This document shows, in pieces, positions 12,301 to 23,778 of a DNA stretch of 64,000 nucleotides; the stretch's first letter is position 1; each line of letters starts with the position of its first letter. The notes under the pieces were generated by a model, which worked only from the letters and a program-made list of their open reading frames with translations, searched no databases and was not told where the DNA came from. The translations under genes and the position numbers were made by a program. This DNA comes from Pempheris klunzingeri (Eukaryota; Chordata; Actinopteri; Acropomatiformes; Pempheridae): NCBI RefSeq assembly GCF_042242105.1, contig NC_092026.1, positions 20,060,191 through 20,124,190 on the forward strand, read 5' to 3'.

Positions 12301-15300
12301 TCAGGAACTGCATCAAGCGGGCAACTGTCTTGTGTATCAGTGTCTGGTTCAAATCCTTTCAAATCCCTCAAAAGGAATTCAGCGGGGAGGCTTTTAACAA
12401 ACATGCTGTCATCGTCCTCACTACTATAATCATCATCATCATCATCGCTGTCCTCCACTGCAACGTCCTCATCAGACCAAGACTCCTCCGGTCCGTGGAC
12501 AGGCGAGGTCATGTAAGGCAAGCTGAGGGATTTAGTGTGTCGGCCGTTTGTGTCGATGCTGAGCAGCCTGTGTGGATTCAACTCGGTCGGGCTCTTGGTG
12601 TGTGTTTCAGGGCCTAGCTGCTGCTGCAGGTGTGTCTGGAGCTCTGCGGGATGCTCTGAAGGCTGACTTTGCTCCATAACTTCATACTCATCATCTGAGT
12701 GACCCGGAGGTTCAACGGAGAACTCGTTCACCTAGCGGGTAAATAAAGACACAGGAAGTAAAAAGGTGTGCGGGGGGGGGTCCTGTTTATCGCCCCTGTT
12801 ACCCTGTTGTCTTTTCCCCCAAAGAGAATGCATTAAGAAACATTTTCCACCTTTCAAAACACATCTGAACTGACACAAACCTGATAGGGGGCACCGCAGT
12901 CCATGTGGTCCAGGATGCTGCAGTCCATTTGGTCCAGGAACTCAAAGTTATCTTGAACGTAGCCAGACAGCCCCAGGTCGTCTCCCTCCACTTCGGACGA
13001 GTTGAGGATGTCAGAAGCATCAAACACGGAGTCATCGACATGCTGAGTCGGCTCTGTCTTAAGATCAACTGGCTCCGCTCCTTTCATCTCTGAAAATGAA
13101 GCAGGAGCAGGATAGGCTCACATTTCAACAATGCTTAATTCAAATAGTGTCATTTTAAGGTGTTTTATCGCTGTCACATTACAAAGACATCAGATACACT
13201 ATAAAAATTTAGATTGAATGAATATATTGTTGAATAATACTATATAATGTAGATATTTGTAAATGTGTAATAGAAATGTTGTTGGAGAGGAAATGATGGA
13301 AATAAAAAAATATATATTACGCTTAAATGCAGTGACGTCACAAGTTTTTATGAAATTTAATTTCAAAACGATCAGTTTGCAATTGTATGTATTTGACAGT
13401 CCAATAATCATTAAAAACTTAAAAACTTAGCATCACCTAAAAATCCTGTTTTTGCCAACCACATACAGGTGTACTAAAGGACCCTGTGACATCACTGATG
13501 GGTGTGGTCATAGGTGCAACACAGCACACCTCTGACCACACCTGGACTACGCCCATCGGTGACGGTGGGTGTGGTCAGATTCAAACAGAGATGACTTTTC
13601 AGCCTGGTGTTAAGTCATGTTTCACATGTTTTCCACTTTACAACCAACGAAAGCCTTTGAAAGCCTATATATACATGAGGATTTACTGCTTCCCAGGGTT
13701 TTATTTAATTGTAAAATTAAATGTTGGGCTTTGGACTGACGATTTAAAGCTGTCATTTTGAGTCATGTAACTTGTAATGGGCACTTTTTCTTTTACTATT
13801 TGTTTTTATCATTTCATAGAGTAAATCATCGATTCCCAGCCTTTTTAGTTTCTCACCCCGTAAAATGAGGCAACGTCGACATGAGGCTCCTCGCTGCGGG
13901 TTATGTCCTTATTATGAGCAGTTTAACCAACGAGTGAGTGAAACGGTATTTTTTTAAGGCTCAAAAAGTTGAATGTGTCCAGTATTTTTGAAGAAAAAAA
14001 AGAGAAAGATATAAAAAATGTAACTTTCTGTTATCCCTTCAATCATCTTTTTATCCTTTTAATCATCTTGTGACCCCATGGATGGAAACCACTAGAATAT
14101 GAGATAACTGATATCAAACATAATCTTTAGTTAAAGCCCAAGTGTTAATGAGAAATGATGGTGATGAAATAGGTGAAATTACCCATGTATACATCAGCAT
14201 CTTTGTCCTCATCGACAGCATCTTCATCACCATCTTCCTCAGCGTTGGAGATCAGGCTTTTGGCTCGTTGCTCTCTGGACACACTTTGGCCTCCCATCAC
14301 CAGCTCCAGCTTCCTCACCTCCTGCTCTTCCTCCTTCTCCTCCTCTTTCTGTCCTCCACCTTCCTCCTCCCCACCACCACCTGCCACTGTATTCTCCTCT
14401 GGGGCCGCGATTCCTTCCCCGTCCGTCACTTTCCCCATGTGGTGTTTCTCTTCTTCCTCAACCTTTCTGCCTGTTTCCACCTTCCTTTCCACCTTCTCTC
14501 CTCTCTCCTTACCTTCAACCCTCTGCCCTCTATCCTTCGAGCCTCGGTGGATGACCCTGTCCCCCCCGCCCCCTTGCAGCACCCCTAACGCCAGGTTAGA
14601 GGTGATGTGCAGGGGCACGGTCACCAAGGTGGGCACCGTGATGTGCACAGCCGCTCTTCGGCCTACTTTGGTGGAGAGTCCTGGGGATCTGGACTGGAGA
14701 CCCTCAGCACCTGTGACTCCTAAACCTTCGGGGTCAAGGGCAGTATAGGTGCCCTGAGTCCCTGCACCCCCGCTTACTAACCCTGTTCCCCTGCGGTAGG
14801 TCACAGCATATTCACTGCCGCCTACCGCACTGGTGGATATCATGGCATCTGAGCCAGAGTGGGGCGATGGAGAGCACGTAGGGATGTTGGTGGGAGGAGG
14901 GTGCTGGGCAGTACGTCGGGAACCTGGAATGAAACAGACATGAAACCTGGGACTAAGTGTATGTGAACAAAAAACAAAAAACTGTTGAAGATATCTTCAG
15001 GGAAACAAGGAGTACGTTTTGATTTAAAGGGTCAGTACACAAAAAAAGGAAAAGTACTGTCCTCCATTTATACTTTGTGTATCTGGTCATGAATCAGCTT
15101 TTCTCTCCAGGTTTTAACATATCTGTCTGAAACATCTGTTTTTTGGTCATTTGAAATGTATTTACATTTGAAAAAGTCAGCTGGAAAAACAGTTCTTTTG
15201 TGTCTTCCAACATCCACTTTACTCTGGATAATCCACAGGCTCCACTGCCAACATTGTCCCTTGGTAGCTAGCTACTTTTTTATCAAAAAAGAAAAAAAAA

Positions 15301-18300
15301 ATACTATGTATGAATACAACATTTCTACAGTATGCTGGCAATATGCTGCTGGTTTACAGTAACAGAAACACTGTTTCTGTGAGTCCTTTTGAGTATTTCA
15401 AAAGTCATTTTTCAATAATTTAACAAAATAATTTGTCTCAGTGGTTGGAGGGTGGTTGCTGAAACAGAAACTTTCTGGACGGCCAGATGCCTTTTTGTTA
15501 GTGAGAATTTTTATTTATTTATCTGTATGTTCATTTAGGTAAAGACAGCAGAGAGAGGTGTGTTCTACAGGTCAGTCAAAGCAAACATATATACTGTATA
15601 TATTGCCATCTCTGTGTGTAGAGTTAAATATTGCTTTCATTTATTGTTGATTTATTGATGGTATTTATTCATAATTCTGATAAAATCAGGTAGGAAAAGT
15701 AAGGCTGCACCTTCATTTGGGTAGGACGAGGGGCTGAGGGAGTCCATGCTTCTTGCTGGTCTCAATGCGGGCCTGTCTTTCTCTGAAACAGAGCCAAATA
15801 TTTAAACTGGCATACATCATAAACAAGAAATGTAAGCTTACCTTCCTTGTGTTTGTGTTTTTTACTCTTTAAATCTATTATTGTAGAATGTAGTAAAAGA
15901 ATAAACAAGCAGGAAACGCACGGCACTTGCTTTTAAAGGAAACTACCAAGGTAGGAGCAATGACCAGGACTAATGAGCGTGATGAGGTTTTGTACCTTTG
16001 GCCGAGTGCTTGTGCCTCCGCCGTGGGTCGTGGAATCGTCCTCCGATGTTGAAGATGGACATCCACTTCCTGCCTTTGAGAGATCCTTTCCTCCTGAACA
16101 AGACACAAACAAGGCGTCTGAAAAAACAGTTTTCTGAGACTCTCTCATCCTTCAGACGATGGACAAGCTGATAATCATTGACCTTTGATCTCTGTATGAA
16201 AAACTTCCAGCCAACTAGATCAGACGACTTAAGCAGATAAATAAACGAGCCTACTCACTTGTCCGTGCCTTCAATGATAGCGTGGTAGGGTCTTATGGGT
16301 AGAGGACCATCTCCTGGACTGATATGACCAAAATTGGGGACTGGCTGAGAAGGTGCGAATTTGAAAGGCCCTTCTTCCTGACCAGATGCTGCTGACGGGG
16401 AGGGGAGGGACTTCCTTCTCTCATGTGATACACCTGAATGTGACAGAAGTAAATCAGTAAGCGCTGAAGTCAAACAAAATGGCAGTTCAGTCTTATTTTC
16501 AGGCCAGTGCAGTACCTTCTTCAGGAAACAGCTGAGGGACGTGTGTGAGGATGAACTCCACTACGATAGACTGAACCCTGACCTCCATGAAGGCTGCTGT
16601 GCCGTTAAAGCCAGATGTCTCAATGTCCTTTGACCTAAACATACAGATATATACAGATTGATTGTCGGGAGGGAGAATGGAAGAACTATGCTGGAAGGGC
16701 AGAAACAAGGAGTGAATGAATCAATGGATAGATGAATGAACGAATGCTGGAATAAACAAAAAAAGAGAGTGAAGGAAGAAAGGAAGGAGGAGTGAAAGAG
16801 GAAATGACTGAATGGGAAAAATGAAGAAAGAAAAAAAAAAACATCTAATAATTTAGCATATCATTGAACAAAATCACACTATGAGTTGAATTTTAAGAAT
16901 GCATGCACTTGTGTATGTTTTCCCATAGAGTTGGGGCCAAATTGCGGCTCAGTGTGCTGCTCAAAGGCACGTCACCAGAGATGAAGAACACGGATCGGTG
17001 TATGTAACCCGTATTAGCAAACCTGAGCAGATTGGGAGCCCAGACGATGGCCAAGTTCCTGGCGTGCATGTTGGTCTCTGCGCTGTATGAGGCCATTTTG
17101 ACAAGATGGCGCATCAGAACCTTCAGAGTCCTGATGGAAAGAAAGTGAAGACTTAACCAGATTTCAGCTGACGCACAAGTCAGCTAAGCAAAAGCTTACA
17201 AAAACTAATCCTGATGTAAACTAATGTAACAAAACTGTGAGTGTACCCACTGGATGGTACAACAGCAGGGAAATACAGGCTGCCACCGGCTTCTTTTAGC
17301 AACCTAGACAGTTTTTTTTTGCAGGTTGCATGAGATGAGTAAGAGAGGCACTCGGTGTGTAGTAGAGGACTGTACCTGTAATGTTGAGCTGGTAGTTCTT
17401 TCAGCACATCTCTGATCTTCACCAGCCTCTCCTCCTCCAGCTGGATGGCCACAGCATCCTGTAGCACAGACATGTGTTGGATTAAATATGCAATAAGTCT
17501 CCATTCATTCTTGCTTTGCATCTAGAGTGCTGTTATAAACACCGTGACCATACCTGTCTGTATACTGGGAGATCTGAGTTTATTCTGGTTGATACATTTC
17601 ATACTTTCTTTGTAGGGGGCATACTTTAACCCTTTGAGGGTCTTCAGCACTTTCTAGTGTGTTATGATTTTTATTTTTAGCATATTTTATCAGTTTTTCA
17701 TGCATATTGCTTATCATTTTGCAAGATGGTGGAGTTCTCAATTTTTTTCATGTATTTTTTGTGTATTTTAGACCATAAAATGATGCGCATCATGACAAAA
17801 ACATGGCAATTTAAGGGTTAATTTTTTAAAAAACTAATTAAAATTTGATATGTATGATTAGGGCTGATGCTGGTCTAAAAAACTATTTAAAAAAAATTTT
17901 TAAAAAAGAAAGATTTTTAACATTTTTATGGCTTGTTTTTATGCATACACATTTATGTGTGTAAGGATCTTTAACGTGATTATTTCTGAGGACCTTCAAG
18001 GGGTTAATACACTTCATGAATGAGTGACCACGCGGGGGGAAAATGTGCAAAATGTTCATGTGTCTGAGCCACTCACAGCAAACTTGTCATACAGCTGGTA
18101 TGTGAGCAGAGGGTTGGGCAGCTCTCTGAAGTAAGCTTTACACAGAGAGCTGACGCAGTGGATGTCCTGCAGGTACAGATCCTTGTTCAGTTCTGGATTC
18201 CCGTCGCTTTCAAACTCGCACCTGATCGTACGCACACATAGAATCAACCCAGAGTATATCAACGCACGAAAAGGGAAACAGAACAATACATTTACACCCA

Positions 18301-20912
18301 GCCGCACAAACACACGACTTGCCTTAGTTTCTGTATGTTGGACGACACTCCGGACAACCTGTAGATCCCATCCACGATTCCATTTTTCTCAACAAACTCA
18401 CTGCAGCATCGCAGGACCAGAGGGACTGTGGGAGATTAATGGCATGAATAATAAATGCAGAATGTTCAGTTTAATGCAAATCGTTCTATATGCGAAGACT
18501 CCAAACTGAAGCAGATTTTAGATTTCAGACTTTTTATGTGAGTTATTAGATTTTAGCTCAGATTACTGCAAATTTCATTTTCTGGTTAATCTGAATTTTT
18601 TTCGCCTTTTAGCAAATTTTTCTCCACCAAATACTGAAGTTTCAATGTAACAGCAAAATGAATCAATGTTTTTAATGACAACTGCCTTCATGAACTAATG
18701 ACACACATTCAGTTTTTGTGTACTTTGTACGTTTCACACATGGGAGTCAAATACCCTTAAATATTTTTGTCTATGTCTATATGTCACAGACAAAAAGATA
18801 AAAAAGAAATACCCTCATATTGCTATCTGCTCCTTATTTCATCTGTTACTCCACACGGACATCTGAGGAAGACCACTTATGAGATGTAAATGTAGAATAA
18901 AAGAAGAAATGTGTGCCTGCAGTGGTGAAGACTGCGTCCAAGATCACCAGGACTCCCCTGCCCTCTCTGCAGAGCATCTACAGACACAGAGTCCACCGGA
19001 GGGCTGCCTCCATCATCAAGGACCCCACCCACCCCCAACACAAACTGTTCACTCTCCTCCCCTCAGGAGGTACAGGAGTGTGAAATGCAGGACGTCCAGA
19101 ATCAGGAACTCCTTCTTTCCCTCCGCCATCAGGCTCCTTAACAGCCAATAGGAGTCACGACTACCTCTAATCTGCACACTGACTGTACTTTATGTTAAGT
19201 TGCACATTTGGTAAATATATTTATGTCAAGCAATAGCAGTTTATTTAGCAATAGTAGTTTATATTTATATGTTTTTATATTTTATTCTATCCTCTTCTTT
19301 TTTTACTCTTTGGCATTCAGTGCGGATGGCAAAGTAAGATTTTCATTGTACAGGGAAACCCGTTTCTGCACTGTACACTTGACAATAAACGCTTTGAATC
19401 TTGAATCTTGAATGTGTGTAAGATATCTGTGTGTACATATTTATTATTACTACTTTTTCATTATTTTCATAAGTATTATTGTTCATAATCATCAGAGCCT
19501 GCAAATAATTTATGGCCATGTGTGCACCCCCTGATGATTGTCCAATATGTACAAAATACATTGTACAAACATGTATTAGCGTCATATCATTCCATAGTCT
19601 ATATACAAATATACAAACAGATGTTTCCTTTCATATGAATTTACACATTGAAATTCTTACAACATAAATAGTTGTAAAGCATTTCTAGCATGCTAGCAGC
19701 ATGTCTGAAATATCTCAGCAGCTATTTAATGGACTGATGTGAAACTTTTTACAGACATTCATGGTCCCCAGAGGATGAATCCTACTGACTTTGATGATGC
19801 TCTGATATTTCCTCTAGCACCACCATGAGGTTCCTGTTTGTGGCTTTGAGTGAAATGTCTCAACAACTATTACATGAATTGGTTACATGAATTTTCAGGC
19901 AGCACCATCATCAGGTCAGAATTTCAATCCATTCAGTTCTTTGGTTCATGACCAAACTAATGACGTCACCACCAACCTCAGCTGCACTTACTGTTACTAA
20001 CTGTTACTCTGATTGGTCAGTTAGGGTGTCCTATGGTCTGTTATTTCTGTATAGCAGGCTGTTGCTATGGACACAGTTCTGATAGTGGAAGCAATAAAAT
20101 CATGTTTAAATCAATAAAATCATTCTTAAACAATAGAATATTTTAAAATCAAGATTTCATATTACATTTTCACAATCAAATTTTTCCTGCATTAGTCCTG
20201 CATCACCTCATCAGGATTTGTGACCAGCTCACGGGACACGTATCCCTTACTTAGCTAATGAGAGCATGCCAACACACTAAACTATGACTTTGAACGTGGT
20301 AAATATTACAGCTATTTAAGTTCAGACTCTCAGCCTTGTTTCTGTTTCAGGGGAAATGAAAAGGCCTGATCCAAGCAATATGAACTGGCAGGATGGACTG
20401 TTGAACACCACATGGACTCCTGACAGAAATGCACTGGTAGTCTGTACTCACAAGGCTGAGTTACTCTTCTGAGCCTTTGAGCAGAGATGGTGTTGTTAAT
20501 GCTGTTTGGTTCAAGTCTTAACAAAGAAATAATCGAACATAAGCTTTAAAAAAGCACAGACGTGACTTTGCTTGACTTCACATGTCTCTGAGATTTAAAA
20601 TAACAAACCAAACAACAAATAATCATCATGTAACAACTGTTGAGGATCATCCCTGCTGATTGAACTGTAGAAGATGTCGCCTGTGGTTTTGAAATATTAG
20701 AAAAAAACCACTGGGTAACATTTCATTGTTTCTGGTGAGGTTGTGAGGACATGTGCTGCTATTTATCTGTACATCATGGTGACGAATGAGGAAAATGGCC
20801 ACAAGAATAAATCTGTTCACTCACTGTCTTGAGAGGAGGCGGCCAGGTGCTCCACCAGGTCACATCCAAACACCTTCTCCTTGTTGCCTCCTTTTCTCCG
20901 AACTCTCCTCAT
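9315..20912 (-). CDS. arhgap30: Rho GTPase-activating protein 30-like (13 coding exons)
   Basis: RhoGAPs speed GTP hydrolysis by Rho/Rac-type GTPases and so shut off signalling to actin. Coding exons: 20825-20912, 18323-18425, 18077-18221, 17376-17458, 17023-17130, 16516-16634, 16259-16433, 15996-16093, 15711-15782, 14183-14923, 12881-13089, 12097-12731 and 9315-10686. Phases agree at every junction and give 3948 nt, about 1315 residues (human ARHGAP30 is about 1100). The RhoGAP domain spans about residues 15-215. It has FGCDLVEHL at the N-terminus, the catalytic arginine in GIYRLSG (Arg52), LYLQDIHCVSSLCKAYFREL, NMHARNLAIVWAPNLL (about 160-175) and FNGTAAFMEVRVQSIVVEFI. Next come RPYHAIIEG, a basic KGRKWMSIFN patch and RPARSMDSL, all ARHGAP30/31 hallmarks. 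The tail is long and acidic. NEFSVEPP and KAVPVVPPKPQ (about residue 1202), then LSMCFDEAVAIA, point to ARHGAP30 rather than ARHGAP31. Intron 2 uses a GC donor. Confidence 0.92.
11016..11506. mobile_element. MITE-like element with terminal inverted repeats in arhgap30 intron 12
   Basis: The left end starts CATAGACTGTATAAAAGAAG and continues TGGACGTAGC. The right end, read in reverse, starts CATAAACTATATGACAGCAG and continues TGGACGTAGC. The 490-bp body has no transposase. Just inside the right end there is GGGTGACGTCACTG, a full CRE-like palindrome. I recognise this arrangement as a common teleost dispersed repeat. Confidence 0.7.
17626..18007. mobile_element. piggyBac-type MITE flanked by TTAA (arhgap30 intron 3)
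   Basis: The element starts CCCTTTGAGGGTCTTC right after TTAA (17626-17629). It ends GAGGACCTTCAAGGGG right before TTAA (18004-18007). The ends are imperfect inverted repeats starting with CCC, and TTAA target duplication is the signature of the piggyBac superfamily. The 374-bp interior is AT-rich and has no open frame, so it is non-autonomous. Confidence 0.75.
18900..19414 (+). mobile_element. 5'-truncated L2/CR1-type LINE, 3' end
   Basis: In shifting frames the plus strand codes for ASIIKDPTHPQHKLFTLLPS and then RYRSVKCRTSRIRNSFFPSA followed by IRLLN. This is the C-terminal end of the reverse-transcriptase protein of fish L2-like LINEs. A frameshift separates the two parts. The stop is followed by a short 3' UTR with TGACAATAAACGC and three tandem copies of TTGAATC (19393-19413). 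Such short tandem tails replace poly(A) in this clade. The copy is dead and lies in arhgap30 intron 1. Confidence 0.85.
19690..20060. repeat. Teleost dispersed repeat in arhgap30 intron 1
   Basis: The segment GACATTCATGGTCCCCAGAG followed by GATGAATCCTACTGACTTTG and GAAATGTCTCAACAACTATT matches a dispersed fish repeat I recognise. It is non-coding and diverged, so its exact limits are uncertain. Confidence 0.5.
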
Positions 20913-22179
20913 CTCTTCCTGTCTGCAGTCTCCAGCTCACATTCAGACCAGCCCGAGATGCTCCGCTTGTGTCCGTCAGACTGACTGTCTGTCTGTCTGT
21001 CTTGTGCAGCTGATGGATGTGTTGACCAACTTGGTTAATGCGACACTGGCTTTGTAGAGGTGCTGCACATTTCAGAGATTTGACACTGCTGCAGCTGCTT
21101 CTGTTTCCTCAGTTTCAGTGCATGTTGTCGGTTACAGATTGTACAGAATTGTTTCCTCTGTGAGTTTTGTTGCATTGGAGCGAATATGTAAAAGCTGGAG
21201 TGTTAGGACATACTTTGGTTCATCTTCCACCCTGCAGGAGCAGAAATAACAAAAGTTTCAGCTCTGTGTTGCAGACAACATTCTTCCCCACACTCAAACA
21301 TCAAATTGGGCTGCATCCTCCGTGTGCATATGTGGCTCTCCACTTCCCCCCGATGCACTCAATTTATTTTCGAATGAAAAGCCACACCCTTGCCTCTGTA
21401 CTTCTCCTATTCAGTGAACTGAGCCTCTGAATGTTTCACTCCAATCACACCATAATATCACTCTGGGCTGCTGGACCCATTTAAACCTCTGGTGGCAGCT
21501 CCAGCCTGAGGACCAGCCTCACTACAGGCCGCGTCTGTGCTTCCTACCCGTATGTCACGGCCATTGTGGCCCCGTTCTTCACTGCAGCGGAAGTGGAGCA
21601 CTGTTAAAGCCTGAACATATAGACTCGTAGAGACATTCAAACTCACTCCCCACCCCCTCCATCTTCCTGACACCTGCCACCGCTCTCCATTTGCCCACCA
21701 TCCCTCCCTGTCCGTCCGCTTTTAGACAAGAAGAAACACGAGGAAATAAACAAGACAAAAAGTGAATACGAGTGTTCCTACCTTCACTCTGCAGCGGCAC
21801 ACAAGTAGCAGCATAAAATGATGACGCAAGAAACCACTAAACTTCCCCTGTTAACTTCCTGAGTGTCTCTCCTTCTCTTGTGCCTTCTCTCTGCATGCGG
21901 CCCACAGTTTCTCCGCCTCTGCTCATTGAGTAGGGAAATCACTTCAGTGTATCTGTACAGAGCATCTATTTCCCTTTACATGCTGCGTTTGTCTCTGTGT
22001 AGGCCGAACTCCATGTGTGCTTCTCACTCTGACAGCAAGAAATGTAGCGTAAATGTACATAAAGGCCACATTCAGCTCATTTACAGCACCTCATATTTGA
22101 CTGTGCATCAATGCTACGTGTCAGTGCTAATCCCTAGACACTGAAACACCGCACGGGGCCTCTGCAAGTGATGTAAAAG
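20913..22179. other. arhgap30 upstream region
   Basis: The DNA upstream of the arhgap30 start codon (minus strand) contains a GTCT tandem run (20981-21000) and moderately GC-rich segments around 21460-21720 that could hold a non-coding 5' exon. One GTGAGT donor-like site lies there on the minus strand. I could not place a transcription start. No other protein signature is present. Confidence 0.35.
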
Positions 22180-22560
22180 TACCACAAAGTACAACAAAGA
22201 CTCAAAAATCACCATCAAAACCACAACAATACGTATCACAGATTACTGTTACATCTAATACAAGTTACTACAACATACAGCTACCACACAATCACATAAA
22301 TTACTGAAGGCTCAAAACTCACACCACAACAGAAACTAAAAAAATAAACTTAAATTAACCACAAACCAACCATCCCAAAGTATCACTAAATACCACATTT
22401 GTACACAGAACTGCAGTGAATACTACACAGCTTAAGAGTACCGCTGAGGAATACACAAAAAACCTACATTGACATATACAAAAGTGCTATAATAACCAGA
22501 AACTATAACACACAGCTACAAAGAGGCACGCAAAACCACAATGTAAATATACCCCATCAT
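22180..22560. repeat. A/C-rich, G-poor degenerate repeat tract
   Basis: For about 380 bases the plus strand is made almost only of A, C and T, with repeated motifs such as TACCACA, CTACAACA and CACAACA. This looks like a decayed short tandem array. It has no coding potential. Confidence 0.55.
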
Positions 22561-22840
22561 AAAGACAAGTAAAAGTTGAGAAATAAAACTTCTAGTCAAG
22601 TAAAAGTACAGAAATATTAGCAACAAAATGTACTTTAAGAATCAATAGTAAAAATACTCTTTGTAGCATAATGACTCCTAGAAGTGTTGTATTATTTACA
22701 ATATGTATTATATTATTGGATTATTCATTTTGATTCCTAAATTTAGCTACTTTATATACTGTTGGGTGGTTTGTAGCGGAGCTTTATGATAGAGTGATGG
22801 AGTAAATAGTAAAATATTTGTTTCTGTATCTATTTTATTG
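22561..22840. repeat. Fragment of the AGTAAAAGTAC-type MITE family
   Basis: The stretch CTAGTCAAGTAAAAGTACAG and its AT-rich continuation resemble the inner part of the element at 62544-62974, which has matching AAGTA and GTACTT motifs. Both ends are eroded. The following 22841-23600 is AT-rich and without recognisable genes. Confidence 0.35.
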
Positions 22841-23761
22841 TATTGCAAAGTGTTTATACTGTTAATACGTCATGTATTTCATGTAAACAAATCTATTTTC
22901 CTGCTATTCTTACTTTATATTTGGTCATAATATAGATATAAATGCTTGCAGTCCAATAATAAATGTCTGTGGGTTTCACACTTTCTAACACACCATGTTC
23001 AGACTTGTTAATAAATAGATTTTGGTCGATACAGCAGAAGGTTAAATGCGCCACTAGAGTGTCTTTTTCACAAAGACTCATAACTGATGTAAACATAAAT
23101 ACTAAATGAGCCATCTGTATATTGTCATTACTGCTCGTGACCTGGATGTGATTTATGTCTGAGCTTATTAATGACATTCTGTTAATGATTAAATGGGAGT
23201 TCTACGTATCTAAGTTATATAAGTTATTTTTAACACTTAGGAACACATTAAAGTCATTCTTGGTGTATTGTTATGAGGAAAACTGATTATTTTGTCAATA
23301 TAAGCTAATTTGTCATACTTGTGGATGTTTTTAAATCACCTGTATCCTCATGGTGAGAGCGTGGTGGGGTTTCAGTGCGGATGTAGTCAAATACTTACGG
23401 TAATACATCATCTGCTGTGCTGATTGCGTCGACCTCGTTTTGTATTACAGAACGAGGTGGACGCAGGGACGGGGATAAGGCTCTACTGACAACCGTGCTA
23501 AGTTTGAGAAAATATGTCAACATTTCCCAACATTTTCATGTCATATGCTAGAAGATTTTGAAGTATGATAGCAAAAAAGTGTCAACTTTCATGTGAGACT
23601 TCAGCGAGGAGGAAGTGACACCGCCCGTCCGACCTGCGCTGTTATCTAAAACGAGCGCCCCTATCCGCCACCATCCATAGCAACGAATACTGAGCAGAAA
23701 TTCACAGACAGCACACTCTGGCGTGCACGGCAGGATATATTTATTCGTGTTTGAACAAGAA

Positions 23762-23769
23762 GCGGAAGT
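23762..23769 (+). promoter_or_regulatory. ETS-like site just upstream of gene C
   Basis: GCGGAAGT lies about 10 bases before the gene C start codon, and GAGGAAGTGACACCG lies about 170 bases upstream. Both match the GGAAGT cores near genes A and B. Function is inferred from motif and position only. Confidence 0.3.
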
Positions 23770-23778
23770 CGGTGCAAG

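Noticed and set aside
14142-14748. Plus-strand open frames of 148 and 191 residues
   Set aside because: They are antisense to arhgap30 exon 10, with no domain or splice support.
21458-21800. GC-richer segment with minus-strand open frames upstream of arhgap30
   Set aside because: The true first coding exon (FGCDLVEHL) was found at 20825-20912. These frames show no RhoGAP features, so at most this is a non-coding 5' exon.
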